Counted from the first letter of the stretch, positions 8,881 to 18,788 are shown. The stretch is DNA of 64,000 bases from Nostoc sp. MS1 (GCF_019976755.1 NZ_AP023441.1:2415501-2479500); one strand, 5' to 3'. Notes: generated by a model from the letters alone, not told the origin. Numbers and translations: made by a program.

Positions 8881-10584
8881 CTATTGAATCCTTCCCTCAC
8901 ACCTATAAAGTTGATGGCGAACTCCTATACGGTAATGCTGTTGGGGGTCGAGTTGACAAACAGTTTGGTTAGACAACAACAATTGTTGAGGAAAACTCTG
9001 TCTTCTCATACCTCGTCCCACTACCCATAAATTCCGGGGAGATTTTACTGTCATGGGTAGTTGGGAAATTTTCTTCCAAATGGCATCTAAATTAGGATCT
9101 GGTGATAAAGCTACAAAATTATCAGGCTGGGAGTTTTGACTTCTAATTTGTTCTAGCGCAGATGCAATGCTAACTCCTAAAACTGCATCTTGGTAATTGC
9201 TATATATACTCACCAACATTACAGGTGATGATGGCTCTAAATTTAGGTTTTGTGCTATTCTGTCTGGTTGAAAAGGCTTTTGAAAAACTAAATTATAAAC
9301 TACAAAAATACTACTTAGAAAACCAACAAAAGTAAAAATTAATACTTGTGAATTTTGGATTTTAAAATTAAAAGACCTTGAATTTTGATTTGTACTTAAA
9401 CTTGCAGCTAATAACGCACAAAAGCCAGGATAGTAAACAAAGCTGTAACGCGGAACACTAGTAATATCTTTTTTTGTCAGATAGGCGATCGCTATCATTT
9501 CCAGTAATATAAAGCCAGTAAAACTTAAAAGTGTTAACGTAGGTAGATGAGTTGCTGGTTTTATCCATAGTTGCTTGAGTCCACGAAAAACTCGCCAACT
9601 TGCAAAAATAGCAAATGCAAGTATTAAAACTCCACTGATAATCACTACTATTAGAGGTTGATTTTCTATAGGTAAGAAAATCATCATTAATATCCAATTC
9701 ATAAGAATTTGGTAGAAAGGCGAGATAATGCTCGGCGCATCTAACCAATTGGTTTCTGTTCTTTTGGCATGACTAAGAGTTATGAGCATCCAAGGCAAGA
9801 AACTCAGCACAACAATACCAATAGAAAAAAGTATTGTTAGGAAAAATTTTGACTTGCTAAATAATTGAAAATTATATAGTTTAATTAATATGAGTAAAGT
9901 GACAATCTCAGCAAAGAAAACGAATGCAAAAAAGTAGTGGATGTAAAATCCTATAATATTAACAACTATCCATAATAGCCATACCCATAATCGCCAGATT
10001 TCTTGAGCCAAATCTCGTTGAATCTGCATGAGTATCAGTAATGATAAACTAATAAAAAGCATGGGTAAGGTATAGTGCCGTGCTTCTTGAGAAAGGTAAA
10101 CGGCAAAGGGAGATACCGCCATTAAGGCAGCAGCAATAATTCCTGATTTTGCAGAAAAGGCTATACGATTAACACCATAAATAGCAGCGATCGCACCTAC
10201 ACCAAACAAAGCTGGTAGCGATCGCAATTTGACTATCCAGTTTTCTCCTAACGGCGTTAACCATCCTAACCAATAGTGCATTACACAAAAAAATAGTGGC
10301 GGGTGGGTGGATTGACGAGCAATATTCTCGGCAATTTGTGAACAACTAACACCAGGACGGAAAGTAAAAATATTTTGTACTTGTTGTAGAGGAATTAGTA
10401 CGTCTAACTGCAAATCTTGATAGTTATTACCTAAACTAAAGATGGCAGTAATCACTTCATCTAACCACAGTGGTTTTAAGTCCAAATGCCAAAAACGTAA
10501 AATAGTACCAACGACTAGCAACCCAAACAAAGCTAAATAATGCGAATAATGTCTGTAATTTGTCATAACAAAGATATGAGTCAA
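8881..10584 (-). CDS. polytopic GT39/ArnT-like glycosyltransferase
   Basis: The 567-residue membrane protein shows the PMT_2/GT39 (ArnT-like GT-C fold) layout: an N-terminal transmembrane helix followed by the catalytic loop motif LKPLWLDEVITA near residue 40, then about ten further hydrophobic helices and a soluble C-terminal region. The SQEARHYTL motif is typical of cyanobacterial family members. Such enzymes transfer a sugar from a polyprenyl-phosphate carrier to lipid or protein outside the membrane; donor and acceptor are unknown. An ATG at 10566 (MTNYRHYSHY) is a more natural start than the upstream one. No glycan cluster surrounds it. Confidence 0.82.
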   Translation of the reverse strand: MTHIFVMTNYRHYSHYLALFGLLVVGTILRFWHLDLKPLWLDEVITAIFSLGNNYQDLQLDVLIPLQQVQNIFTFRPGVSCSQIAENIARQSTHPPLFFCVMHYWLGWLTPLGENWIVKLRSLPALFGVGAIAAIYGVNRIAFSAKSGIIAAALMAVSPFAVYLSQEARHYTLPMLFISLSLLILMQIQRDLAQEIWRLWVWLLWIVVNIIGFYIHYFFAFVFFAEIVTLLILIKLYNFQLFSKSKFFLTILFSIGIVVLSFLPWMLITLSHAKRTETNWLDAPSIISPFYQILMNWILMMIFLPIENQPLIVVIISGVLILAFAIFASWRVFRGLKQLWIKPATHLPTLTLLSFTGFILLEMIAIAYLTKKDITSVPRYSFVYYPGFCALLAASLSTNQNSRSFNFKIQNSQVLIFTFVGFLSSIFVVYNLVFQKPFQPDRIAQNLNLEPSSPVMLVSIYSNYQDAVLGVSIASALEQIRSQNSQPDNFVALSPDPNLDAIWKKISQLPMTVKSPRNLWVVGRGMRRQSFPQQLLLSNQTVCQLDPQQHYRIGVRHQLYRCEGRIQ

Positions 10585-10752
10585 TTAGAAAAAATAAATT
10601 TTTTGACATTAAGATAGGAGATAGAAAAAACAATAGTATTAACTTTTTAAGCTATTTATTTTATAGAATTGTTTTAGAATAGAAAATAGTAATACATATA
10701 AAAACACAAAGTCACAATCATCAAAGAAAGCTATTTTAAAACAGAATTTTAT

Positions 10753-13182
10753 ATGACAGATTCTAATATTACCGAAATACCGTCGGCATCTGTGCAAACA
10801 GAATTATCATTTGTTGCTAGCCTACAAGAAAAAATTGCAGCTATTCGTCACACTTTACGCCCAGGACAACAACAAATGGCAGACTGGCAATCAGGGCCTT
10901 TGGCGGTGTCGGCTGTACCAGGTGCGGGTAAATCTACTGGTATGGCGGCGGCGGCGGCAATTGCGATCGCTCGTCAGTATCAGCAGGCGGCCCAGTCAGC
11001 AAAATCTTCTCGTCGTCAGTTAGTAGTAGTCACTTTTACTCGTTCGGCAGCTGCCAATATTAAATCAAAAATTCGCTACTACCTTAAACAATTATCTTTA
11101 CCTCAAACTGGTTTTGCCGTCTATACCCTACATGGTTTGGCTTTAAACATCGCCAGTCGTCATCCAGATTTATCAGGGTTAGAGTTAGAGAATGTTACCC
11201 TCATCACCCCCAACCAAAGCCATCGCTTTATTCGTACAGCAGTTGAACTATGGATTAATAATCACCCCAGATTATATTTGCGGTTATTAGAAGGACAACA
11301 ATTTGATGGCGAAGAAACAGAAAGGTTACGCCGTCAGTCAGTTTTACGCACAGAAGTTTTACCAGATTTAGCAACTACAGTTATACACGAAGCCAAAAGT
11401 TCCGGTATATCACCAAATCAACTCAGACAATGGAGTCAACAAACTACCAACGCCTATGAGATTTTAACCATAGCGGCTGGATTGTATGAACAATATCAAG
11501 ACCTAATGCGATCGCGCGACTTCATCGACTACGACGACATGATTTTAGCCGCCCTGCGTGTCCTAGAAAACGATAGCGCTCGCAGAATTGAGCAAAACCA
11601 AGTTTTTGCCGTTTTTGAAGATGAAGCCCAAGATTCCAGTCCATTGCAAACGCGACTGTTAGAGATTTTAGCCGCAGGAGCCAGGAAGCAGGAGGCAGAA
11701 GTCAGGAGGCAGGAGGCAGGAGGCAGAAGGCAGGAGGCAGAAGTTAATAATTATTTCCCCCACTCCCCACTCCCCACTCCCTACTCCCCAATTAACCTAG
11801 TCCGTGTTGGTGATCCTAATCAAGCGATTAACTCAACTTTCACCCCAGCAGATCCGATTTACTTTCGGGAATTTTGCCAAGAGTGCGATCGCTCCCATAA
11901 ACTAGCAACAATGGATCAGGCTGGTCGTAGTACCGCCATGATTATTAACGCTGCTAACTTTGCTCTGGAATGGGTAAATAGTTTTTATGGGGCGAAAAAT
12001 CAACAGTCTTCCCATCCTCCTATTTCTACCCCCTTTAGCCTGCAAAAAATCCGTCCGGTCAATTTAATTGATGTCAACCCTGTAGCTATAGGTAGAGGAT
12101 TAGAACTGCATACACCCCGCGATATTTTTCAGACTGTGGAATTACTGTCTAAGAGGGTGGTGGAGTTATTCACCGAAGACATGGGTAAAAATGCGGCTGT
12201 GCTGGTGCGGGAAAATCGCCAAGGACGTTGGTTATCAGAAGCACTAGCGCCTATATGTAAAGAGCATAATATTACATTGTTTGATGTAGGAGAAAGCGAT
12301 CGCCGTTCTCATGTTCCCCAAGAGATTTTGGCATTATTGCAATTTTGCGATCGCCCTCATTCTCCCGACTATCTCAAATCTGCCTTAGAAGTATTAGTAA
12401 AACGTCAATTAATCCCTACTCAAGACCTAAATGCACTTGCTAGTTTACCAGAAGAATTTTTGTATCCAGGCCCCTTAGCTGCACCCCAATCTGAACCAGT
12501 ACAGAAAGCTTCGCACCTCTGTCGTAGTTTACTACGCGCTCGTTTAGAACTGCCTTTATATCAAATCATTTCTTTCCTCGCCCTGACATTAAATTACGAC
12601 CAAGCAGAACTAGCCACAGCCGATAAACTTTCAGAACGGGTAAATAAACAAATAGCTGGTAGTAACTCGATGGGGGCTATGCTTTCCGCCTTAAGTGAAA
12701 TTGTCAGTTCCGAAAGGTTTGAACCAGTAGAAACAGACGATGCAGAAGCGCGTTACACCCGTAATGGTCAATTGACTATTATTACCATGCACAAAGCCAA
12801 AGGACTAGATTGGAACTATGTGTTTATTCCCTTCCTCCATGAAAACTTAATTCCCGGTAGATTTTGGGTTCCGCCCCAAAGTCAGTTTTTGGGTGACTTT
12901 ACCTTATCAGAAGTTGCCCGCGCTCAAATTCGTGCTGCACTCCACGGTGAAACCGAGATACCAGAAGTAACACCAGCTTGGGAACAAGCAAAACACCTCA
13001 AAACAGCCGAAGAATACCGTTTACTCTACGTAGCCATGACAAGAGCAAAACAACTATTGTGGATGTCTGCGGCACAAAAAGCTCCATTTACCTGGAGTAA
13101 ACCAGAGAATTTACAAGAACAAGCTCCCTGTCCAGTATTTCCAGCATTAAAACGTCAGTTTCCTGAATGTGTAGTTTTGTAG
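10753..13182 (+). CDS. UvrD/Rep-like superfamily 1 DNA helicase with repeat-derived insert
   Basis: The 809-residue protein carries SF1A helicase motifs in order: Walker A SAVPGAGKST (about 53-62), motif II VFEDEAQDSSPLQ (about 290), motif III LVRVGDPNQAI (about 350), the late motif TMHKAKGLDW (about 678) and motif VI RLLYVAMTRAKQLLW. It is a 3'-5' helicase/translocase for DNA repair or recombination. Residues about 310-346, between motifs II and III, look foreign: runs of RQEAGGRRQEAE followed by a proline-serine stretch, encoded by tandem AGGAGGC-like units and a CCCCACTC repeat (11683-11787). Frame is kept across the insert. It is longer at this loop than expected for the family. Confidence 0.88.
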   Translation: MTDSNITEIPSASVQTELSFVASLQEKIAAIRHTLRPGQQQMADWQSGPLAVSAVPGAGKSTGMAAAAAIAIARQYQQAAQSAKSSRRQLVVVTFTRSAAANIKSKIRYYLKQLSLPQTGFAVYTLHGLALNIASRHPDLSGLELENVTLITPNQSHRFIRTAVELWINNHPRLYLRLLEGQQFDGEETERLRRQSVLRTEVLPDLATTVIHEAKSSGISPNQLRQWSQQTTNAYEILTIAAGLYEQYQDLMRSRDFIDYDDMILAALRVLENDSARRIEQNQVFAVFEDEAQDSSPLQTRLLEILAAGARKQEAEVRRQEAGGRRQEAEVNNYFPHSPLPTPYSPINLVRVGDPNQAINSTFTPADPIYFREFCQECDRSHKLATMDQAGRSTAMIINAANFALEWVNSFYGAKNQQSSHPPISTPFSLQKIRPVNLIDVNPVAIGRGLELHTPRDIFQTVELLSKRVVELFTEDMGKNAAVLVRENRQGRWLSEALAPICKEHNITLFDVGESDRRSHVPQEILALLQFCDRPHSPDYLKSALEVLVKRQLIPTQDLNALASLPEEFLYPGPLAAPQSEPVQKASHLCRSLLRARLELPLYQIISFLALTLNYDQAELATADKLSERVNKQIAGSNSMGAMLSALSEIVSSERFEPVETDDAEARYTRNGQLTIITMHKAKGLDWNYVFIPFLHENLIPGRFWVPPQSQFLGDFTLSEVARAQIRAALHGETEIPEVTPAWEQAKHLKTAEEYRLLYVAMTRAKQLLWMSAAQKAPFTWSKPENLQEQAPCPVFPALKRQFPECVVL
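11683..11787. repeat. heptamer-type repeats inside the helicase gene
   Basis: Units of the form AGGAGGCAGAAG/AGGAGGC are followed by CTCCCCA repeats. These are the same repeat types seen in spacers of this genome. Here they lie in frame inside coding sequence. Confidence 0.8.
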
Positions 13183-13616
13183 GAGAAGCGAGGGCAAAAC
13201 GCGATCGCTAGTACAGATAAGATGTAAGCTCATCCTAAAACCTCTATAGTAAAAGGTTTCCCAGTTTATCCCCTGTTCCCGAATATAAAAACTTCAAGCG
13301 CCAGACAAGTAAATACTCGAACTGGCGCTTGAAAGATTCTGGTTTTTTTTAACTTGGGGGTCTTTAAAATAGTTTGACCCCTTTTAAAAGGATGGACTTA
13401 TATTCAGAGTCTTTATATTTGCTGACTCCGTTTGAACAATTACCAGTGTCTCAGAAAATTTTGAAATTCCTTAATTCCTAATATTTTCTTTATCTTTTCT
13501 CTCTTTATGTTTCAGAGTGTATCAAAATATCAATTTTCTTAAGAAGAATTACGATATATTAAACCCTGTTCCCTGCTCACCCCATATTTATCTACAAAAT
13601 TAAGTATCTATACTCA
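13183..13616. other. intergenic region after the helicase gene
   Basis: A 434-base spacer between convergent genes. It contains a HIP1 site near 13201, a strong terminator-like hairpin at 13293-13350 and otherwise AT-rich sequence with no gene that I can support. Confidence 0.6.
13293..13350 (+). terminator. probable intrinsic terminator
   Basis: A perfect 12-base stem, TTCAAGCGCCAG (13293-13304) with CTGGCGCTTGAA (13322-13333), encloses a 17-base loop and is followed after nine bases by a run of eight T (13343-13350). It lies about 110 bases past the helicase stop. The gap between stem and T-run is longer than ideal. Confidence 0.65.
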
Positions 13617-13880
13617 TTATTTTTTCCGTCTTTGTTCCCAACGCCAAAGAAAAATCATCAGTGTCACAATTCCTATTTGCAAAGCGAAATTTGGTAGAGC
13701 ATTTTCCACATCTCGCCCAGCAAGGAGTTGAAAAAAGAAAATGAACGCGCCAATAAAGCCAGACGCACCGAAACCAACATAGAGAAATTGCCGCAGTCCA
13801 CGATAGGGTGTTGCCATTCCTGCTTTAAGACGGGCATATTGTTCAGGGTCAAGGCGCTTTTGGGAATTAGGTTCCACCAT
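13617..13880 (-). CDS. DUF3493 membrane protein (LPA3-like)
   Basis: The 87-residue protein has two predicted membrane helices (about residues 31-52 and 62-80) behind a short charged N-terminus, with the conserved ARLKAGMATPYRGLRQFLY stretch of the DUF3493 family. Plant relatives (LPA3/LPA2-like) assist photosystem II assembly in chloroplasts; the cyanobacterial role is inferred from that kinship only. The start lies 33 bases from the divergently read tRNA gene. Confidence 0.8.
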   Translation of the reverse strand: MVEPNSQKRLDPEQYARLKAGMATPYRGLRQFLYVGFGASGFIGAFIFFFQLLAGRDVENALPNFALQIGIVTLMIFLWRWEQRRKK

Positions 13881-13913
13881 AAGTAAATAATGCTATAATT
13901 CCTAATCGTATAT

Positions 13914-13985
13914 GCCGATGTGGCTCAGTGGTAGAGCAGCTGATTCGTAATCAGCAGGCCGTGGGTTCAAATCCCATCATCGGCT
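13914..13985 (+). tRNA. tRNA-Thr (anticodon CGT)
   Basis: A complete 72-base cloverleaf can be drawn by eye: acceptor stem GCCGATG/CATCGGC, D-arm GCTC...GAGC, anticodon stem GCTGA/TCAGC with loop TTCGTAA, five-base variable loop, T-arm with TTCAAAT, and discriminator T. Loop positions 34-36 read CGT, giving threonine for ACG codons. The CCA end is not encoded. Confidence 0.95.
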
Positions 13986-13986
13986 T

Positions 13987-15030
13987 TTAATCAAATTCAG
14001 TTTCGCAAAAAGCTTTTAACAAATTAATACAGTTAGCAATTGCACCTAAATGAGCAATTTCATAACCATGAGTATTTTGAGTGGGAAAAGCTAAACAAGC
14101 TGCGCGTCCAACATGACCAAATTTCATAGCAATTGAAGCATCACTGCCAAAACCACTGAGGGTTGTTAGCTGTATTGGCATATTCAACTGCTTGGCACAT
14201 TGGCGTAATTGTCTATTCAAACCCTCGTCATATATGCCATAGGCATCCTGAGACAACAGGACAGGATTTGCCTCATCTTTAACAGGATATTCTTCAGCTA
14301 ATGGACAAATTTCTAAAGCAATTAAAGCATCTAATTGTTGATTTTGAGTAAAAAATAACGCCCCAATAGCACCAACTTCTTCTTTGGCGGAAGCTACTAA
14401 GTAAACATCAATTGCTGGCTCTTGTAAATATTGAGCTAAAGCCAATAAAATCGCTACTGATGCTTTGTTATCTAAAGTATAGCTGGCAATATAATCCTGT
14501 AATCTTACGGGGCGTTTGCGATGTTTGCCGATGACCATTCTTGTCCCTGGACGAATACCAGCCGCTTCTAATTCCTCAGTTGTGCGTTTGGTTTCGATCC
14601 AAGCATCTTCCCATTTAACTGGTGTATCTTCTTGCTGGATTTTCTGTGGTGACTCGTGGGAGACATGGCGAGAACCAAAGCTGAGAATACCGCTAATGGT
14701 TTCGCTGTCTCCTATTAAATCGACAACACCCTCGCCGTAAACCCAAGGGAAAGCACCACCAAGTTTGCGGACTTCTACTTTACCTGCATCACCGATATTT
14801 TTGACGATAGCGCCTATTTCATCTTTGTGGGCAGTGATAGCGATCGCTCTAGTGGAGTCTTTTCCAGGTATTTTGGCTATGATATTATCAGCGCGATCGC
14901 TCCACACTTGTACACCCAAAGCGGTAAATTTTTGTAGTAAATATTGGTTAATTTCTTCCTCTACACCACTAGGTGAATGATGCAGCACCAATTCTTCAAT
15001 AATTTCAAATAATTGGTTGTAATTCCACAT
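13987..15030 (-). CDS. M42 family metallopeptidase
   Basis: The 347-residue protein belongs to the M42 (PepA/TET-like) aminopeptidases, cytoplasmic co-catalytic metalloenzymes that often form large dodecamers. Metal-binding elements are visible: the first histidine in AITAHKDEIGA near residue 68, the aspartate in YTLDNKASVA near 185, the Glu-Glu pair in SAKEEVGAIGA near 215, and the late histidine in QNTHGYEIAH near 325. The stop codon is just beyond the tRNA-Thr 3' end on the opposite strand. Earlier annotation names for this family include cellulase/endoglucanase, which are misleading. Confidence 0.88.
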   Translation of the reverse strand: MWNYNQLFEIIEELVLHHSPSGVEEEINQYLLQKFTALGVQVWSDRADNIIAKIPGKDSTRAIAITAHKDEIGAIVKNIGDAGKVEVRKLGGAFPWVYGEGVVDLIGDSETISGILSFGSRHVSHESPQKIQQEDTPVKWEDAWIETKRTTEELEAAGIRPGTRMVIGKHRKRPVRLQDYIASYTLDNKASVAILLALAQYLQEPAIDVYLVASAKEEVGAIGALFFTQNQQLDALIALEICPLAEEYPVKDEANPVLLSQDAYGIYDEGLNRQLRQCAKQLNMPIQLTTLSGFGSDASIAMKFGHVGRAACLAFPTQNTHGYEIAHLGAIANCINLLKAFCETEFD

Positions 15031-15106
15031 TAGTAAAGTTAAATCTAAAAATCAGTTTTGCTTGATCAACTATAGAACCCATTCTTAATTTTGAAATATA
15101 GGTAGG

Positions 15107-15121
15107 GTGGGCATTGCCCAC
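15107..15121. repeat. short palindrome GTGGGCATTGCCCAC
   Basis: A 15-base near-perfect palindrome that recurs identically at 41282-41296, in both cases between genes. It belongs to a dispersed small palindrome family. Confidence 0.7.
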
Positions 15122-15146
15122 CAAAACCATGATACGGTGGATGTGA

Positions 15147-16196
15147 TTAATTTTTACTAGCCGTCAAAGCTAAATTTCTTCCAGTTAGTTTTGACCTTGT
15201 TTGTTTCCGCTTCAGCATTCCTGCCGCAGCCAAAGCACCAAAAGACAACATTCCTATTGTCATAGAAGGTTCAGGAACTGTAGAAAATGCTGCTGCCCCT
15301 AAGATGGCATGAGCGCGTGCTGTGGGATGAATTTCATCCCAAAATAAATATTCATCGGGATTTGCACAGATGGTTCCAGCAACCCTATCCAAACAAGGCT
15401 TATCTATAGTTTTAAAACCTAAGTTTTTGGCATTATTAAACAGAGGATTGACATCTAGAAGTTTAATATTTAAACCTAATGCTGGATTTTGGTTTAAATT
15501 GGCAATGAGTTGGGATAATCCCAGATTGTGTTGTTGGCTTAATGTATTGAGTTGGTGGGAAAAGCCGTTGAATTGGCTATCTATACCTAGTGCTAGGGGG
15601 GTATCTCCTAAGTTGGGCAAATTAGCAACTACGAAATTTTTTGCACCAACACTAGCTAAATCTAGTATGGCATCAGAGATATTCTTTAAGGTCGTATTAG
15701 GAGTAGTAAAAGGTGGGAAATCTAGGGATTGAGTAGGCAAGTAATCATTAGCACCAAACCAAACTGTGTAAAGGGCGTTTGGATCAGCTAGTTGAGGATT
15801 TTGACTCACTAAATATTTAAAAGTGCCAATCTCTTGGGGCAAAGATGGCAAACCTGTGGCGATCGTGTTTATGGGTGTGGTAGTTGCACCACCGAAGGCA
15901 AAATTAATACCACTATTGAGATTGCCACCAGTAGCAATCGGGGTGGGAGACTTGAGATTTAACTTTTGGGCTAGAATATCTGTCCAGTTAAGCCCGTTGC
16001 TAAAGCGTCCTTGAAAATAAGGAGGAGGAGGAAAACCAATACCTGTATTGGGATCTTTGGTGAAAGCAAATAAGTTACCATTGTCTGACAAACTATCACC
16101 GAATACATACAGTTTAGAAAAACTTGCAGCCGAAGCTTTTAGAGGCAACATAAAAGAAAAAGAAATCAAAGTTGCCGCTAATATTTTAATTTTCAT
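15147..16196 (-). CDS. SGNH/GDSL esterase-lipase with PEP-CTERM anchor
   Basis: The 349-residue exported protein has a signal peptide (about 1-23), the GDSL block YVFGDSLSDNGN with catalytic S35, the block III motif VWFGANDY, and the late catalytic D-x-x-H in WDEIHPTARAHA. Near the C-terminus VPEPSMTIG is followed by a hydrophobic helix and a basic tail, which is the PEP-CTERM sorting signal handled by exosortase. It is thus probably a secreted serine ester hydrolase attached to or released from the cell envelope. Substrate is unknown. Confidence 0.9.
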   Translation of the reverse strand: MKIKILAATLISFSFMLPLKASAASFSKLYVFGDSLSDNGNLFAFTKDPNTGIGFPPPPYFQGRFSNGLNWTDILAQKLNLKSPTPIATGGNLNSGINFAFGGATTTPINTIATGLPSLPQEIGTFKYLVSQNPQLADPNALYTVWFGANDYLPTQSLDFPPFTTPNTTLKNISDAILDLASVGAKNFVVANLPNLGDTPLALGIDSQFNGFSHQLNTLSQQHNLGLSQLIANLNQNPALGLNIKLLDVNPLFNNAKNLGFKTIDKPCLDRVAGTICANPDEYLFWDEIHPTARAHAILGAAAFSTVPEPSMTIGMLSFGALAAAGMLKRKQTRSKLTGRNLALTASKN

Positions 16197-16442
16197 GTTT
16201 GATGAATAAATGAGATTTTATTGTTGAGTTTGTTTGATAAAGTTACAAAAAAATCACAAGACCAACTAAGTTATTTTTTTACCTCAGCTATTCTTGATAT
16301 TTTTACTTAAGTAACTTTACATAGACAACAATTAAGATATCAAGAAAAATCAGAGAGAAATATCAAGATTTTCAGTATTTTTTGCTACTCGGTTAATAGC
16401 TATCAAAAATGATGTTAGCGATCGCCTAAAATCAACCGTAGG

Positions 16443-17807
16443 TCATTGTGCTTGTTTTGCGGGTGATGTTTGCTTCAACTTGAGTGCATCAACAGCCGAT
16501 ATTCCCTCACCTTGTGAGCCGAAATACCATAAAGCCGCCGCCGCTTCTGCACGAGTTACGGGTTTTTTCGGTTGAAATAAGGTAGTGTAGCCAAATACCC
16601 GCCGAATATTTGCTTGTTCGCCATTTTGGAAATCTGCTAAAACTGCTCTTAAAGCTTTGGGGTCAATTTTCCCCACATCTTGGAAACCCCAAGTTTCCCG
16701 CACCGCATCCAAAGTAGCATTAGGTAAAGCTTGGCGAGTATCTAAAGGTAATTTCCACAAAATCAACTGTTCTCGTGTCAAAGGTGCATCAGGACGAAAC
16801 AAAACGGCTGTCGCATCTCCAGATAAAGGGCTAGGTATTAAACCAGCTTCGGCTAATCCTTGAATGACGGGAAAATCTGGATTTTGTGGCGACACATCAC
16901 TAAAAGCCGCTTGCGTACTTTCCCCAGCCAAACGAATCTGCTTTGCTGGGTTATTAGCATACATAGCATTATTAGCAGCCACTAACCAATGGGCATATTC
17001 TCGCCGAGTCACAATTTTTCCAGGTTCAAACTGGTTGCTAGAAATATTAGTTTTATTCCCCGAAGATGTGGAATTGAAAACCCCCAAAGCAGCTAAATCT
17101 TGGATATATTGCCGCAGTTGTTGCGGTGCTTTATTAATATCGTTAAATGTTGTGGCTGTCGCAGTGGTTGAATTATTAGGTGTATTAGTTGGCTGTGTTA
17201 CCCAATTTGCTGGAGGTACTGGGCCGATAAACTGGGCATCACCACTTGTAGGAACATTAGATGATGCGGTAGCCGCAGCATTAGGAACGTACTTAATTTG
17301 TATTGCTGTAGATGTTTGGGGTTGATTTGCTGCGGCGTTAGTTACTGACTTAGGTTGAATTGATACCTTGACTAGCAAATCATTACGTCGGGCTTCAAAA
17401 GTCCCTTCTACATCATCAGTTGGCTGTTGCAAAATCTGCCAGTTGTTGGCTTGAAACTGGTTACGATAAAAGTTACTAATGAAGTTGCTGGGGTCTGAAC
17501 TCAGCCAACGTGTTGATACTCGCTGTTCTCCACCACTAGCAGGAGTGATTTCCTGTAGTTGAGCATTTTGGTATATGGGTATATCCTTGGGAAAATCAGC
17601 AGGTAACTGGACTGTAGGCTGAGTTGGTGTCGGTTGGACTTCACTCTCCTTAGCCTCTCCAAAAACCACTTGATTACCTTGTAATCTTGGGTCTGCTGCT
17701 AGAGACTGTTCTAAGTTCTTAGCAGTTGGACTGTTAGCGCAGGCTGTTAATGAAGTCAACAAAACAGCCAAACTTAAGACTAAAGCAGGTCGTTTACTAG
17801 AAAGCAC
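16443..17807 (-). CDS. SLH-domain lipoprotein
   Basis: The 454-residue protein starts with a lipoprotein signal peptide; the lipobox is LTAC with the lipidated cysteine at C23. A low-complexity Pro/Thr/Gln region, a small folded region (about 70-170) and an Asn/Thr-rich linker (about 175-225) lead to S-layer homology repeats (about 225-440), for example ITRREYAHWLV-like REYAHWLVAANNAMY and PVTRAEAAAALWYFG. SLH domains bind cell-wall polymers, so the protein likely bridges the outer or inner membrane and the peptidoglycan. It is a conserved cyanobacterial architecture with no assigned function. Confidence 0.87.
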   Translation of the reverse strand: MLSSKRPALVLSLAVLLTSLTACANSPTAKNLEQSLAADPRLQGNQVVFGEAKESEVQPTPTQPTVQLPADFPKDIPIYQNAQLQEITPASGGEQRVSTRWLSSDPSNFISNFYRNQFQANNWQILQQPTDDVEGTFEARRNDLLVKVSIQPKSVTNAAANQPQTSTAIQIKYVPNAAATASSNVPTSGDAQFIGPVPPANWVTQPTNTPNNSTTATATTFNDINKAPQQLRQYIQDLAALGVFNSTSSGNKTNISSNQFEPGKIVTRREYAHWLVAANNAMYANNPAKQIRLAGESTQAAFSDVSPQNPDFPVIQGLAEAGLIPSPLSGDATAVLFRPDAPLTREQLILWKLPLDTRQALPNATLDAVRETWGFQDVGKIDPKALRAVLADFQNGEQANIRRVFGYTTLFQPKKPVTRAEAAAALWYFGSQGEGISAVDALKLKQTSPAKQAQ

Positions 17808-17859
17808 AGGAAATCACAAATCGCGTGTCAATTCCTACCCTAGCGCAGACGAGGGTTTT

Positions 17860-17941
17860 TTAGTCATTAGTCATTAGTCATTAGTCATTAGTCCATAGTC
17901 AAAAAACTTTATCTTTGACTGTGGACTGTGGACTGTTGACT
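17860..17941. repeat. heptamer repeat array (STRR)
   Basis: Five units of ATTAGTC are followed by CATAGTC, then GGACTGT units, and end at the stop codon of the next minus-strand gene. It lies between the SLH lipoprotein start and the neighbouring gene end. Confidence 0.85.
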
Positions 17942-18788
17942 AAAGCCTTAATGAAAATTGGCGTAACAAAGCAAATTTGATTAGCCTCATGGGGGTAGTG
18001 GAACCTTTGACGACTGGGGGACGTAAAAAGCGACCTACTGCTAAACGAGCAATTCCTTTGAGACGTGCTTGTAATCTGACGTTGAGAAAATTTCCTGTTC
18101 CACCCTGTTCACCAACGGCGTACAAAGGAGTAAAGGCGAGTTTACCGTAGAGGACATCAGCACGATGAACTTTACTGAGATTATTTTGCTTATGTTCTGG
18201 ATTAGGTAAACCTCCATGTTCTCCATAGTTGCGCCAAGGAATATAGTTTTTAAGCTGGCGTTGGCGGAGAAATTTATCAATATCAGAATCCCAAGTCGAG
18301 TATTTAGTGGCTCCTATTTTTTCTGTAACTTCATCAGCTAGTTCTAATAGATAGGTAGCACTTTGTGGATTGACAATATATGCGACGGCAGAAGTGGAAT
18401 ACCCTTGAGCATAGCCTTCTGGTGAAACATGATAAACTTGCGGCGCACAAGTGTAAAGCCAGCTAATGCCAACATCAGTTTGATCGGGATTAAAAGGTAA
18501 GGGTAATTTACCAAAACCTATTACTGGCACAAAATCTGCTTCAATAATTAGGGTCGGTTTATCTGCTTGGGCGGCTCTTTCCCAGGCGTGGCGATGATTT
18601 AGTAAGCATAAATAACTGCGAGAAAAGTCTTTAAATTCTGGCTTACTTTCTTGGCGAAGAACTTCATAATCAAATTCTTCTTGTTTTAAGGTTACTTCTA
18701 ATTGATCAGTTGCTTCTTTATGAGCAATAATTAGTACTTTATCAATATAGTTAATTAAATAATTATTCACCGTTTCTTGCTTGCTCAT
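17940..18788 (-). CDS. GT25-like LPS/glycan glycosyltransferase-like protein (tentative)
   Basis: I recognise this only loosely. The frame can extend to 18899, but MSKQETVNNYLINYIDKVLI at 18788 is the natural start, giving about 282 residues. Features reminiscent of the GT25 (LPS galactosyltransferase-like) fold are the N-terminal beta-strand with a human-readable order of YIDKVLIIAHKE, an acidic strand LIIEADFVPV resembling the E-D-D region, and AYIVNPQSATYLLE, the region where GT25 proteins have AY..S..GA..LL. The C-terminus is basic and may touch the membrane. The donor sugar is not predictable. Confidence 0.55.
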   Translation of the reverse strand: MSKQETVNNYLINYIDKVLIIAHKEATDQLEVTLKQEEFDYEVLRQESKPEFKDFSRSYLCLLNHRHAWERAAQADKPTLIIEADFVPVIGFGKLPLPFNPDQTDVGISWLYTCAPQVYHVSPEGYAQGYSTSAVAYIVNPQSATYLLELADEVTEKIGATKYSTWDSDIDKFLRQRQLKNYIPWRNYGEHGGLPNPEHKQNNLSKVHRADVLYGKLAFTPLYAVGEQGGTGNFLNVRLQARLKGIARLAVGRFLRPPVVKGSTTPMRLIKFALLRQFSLRL

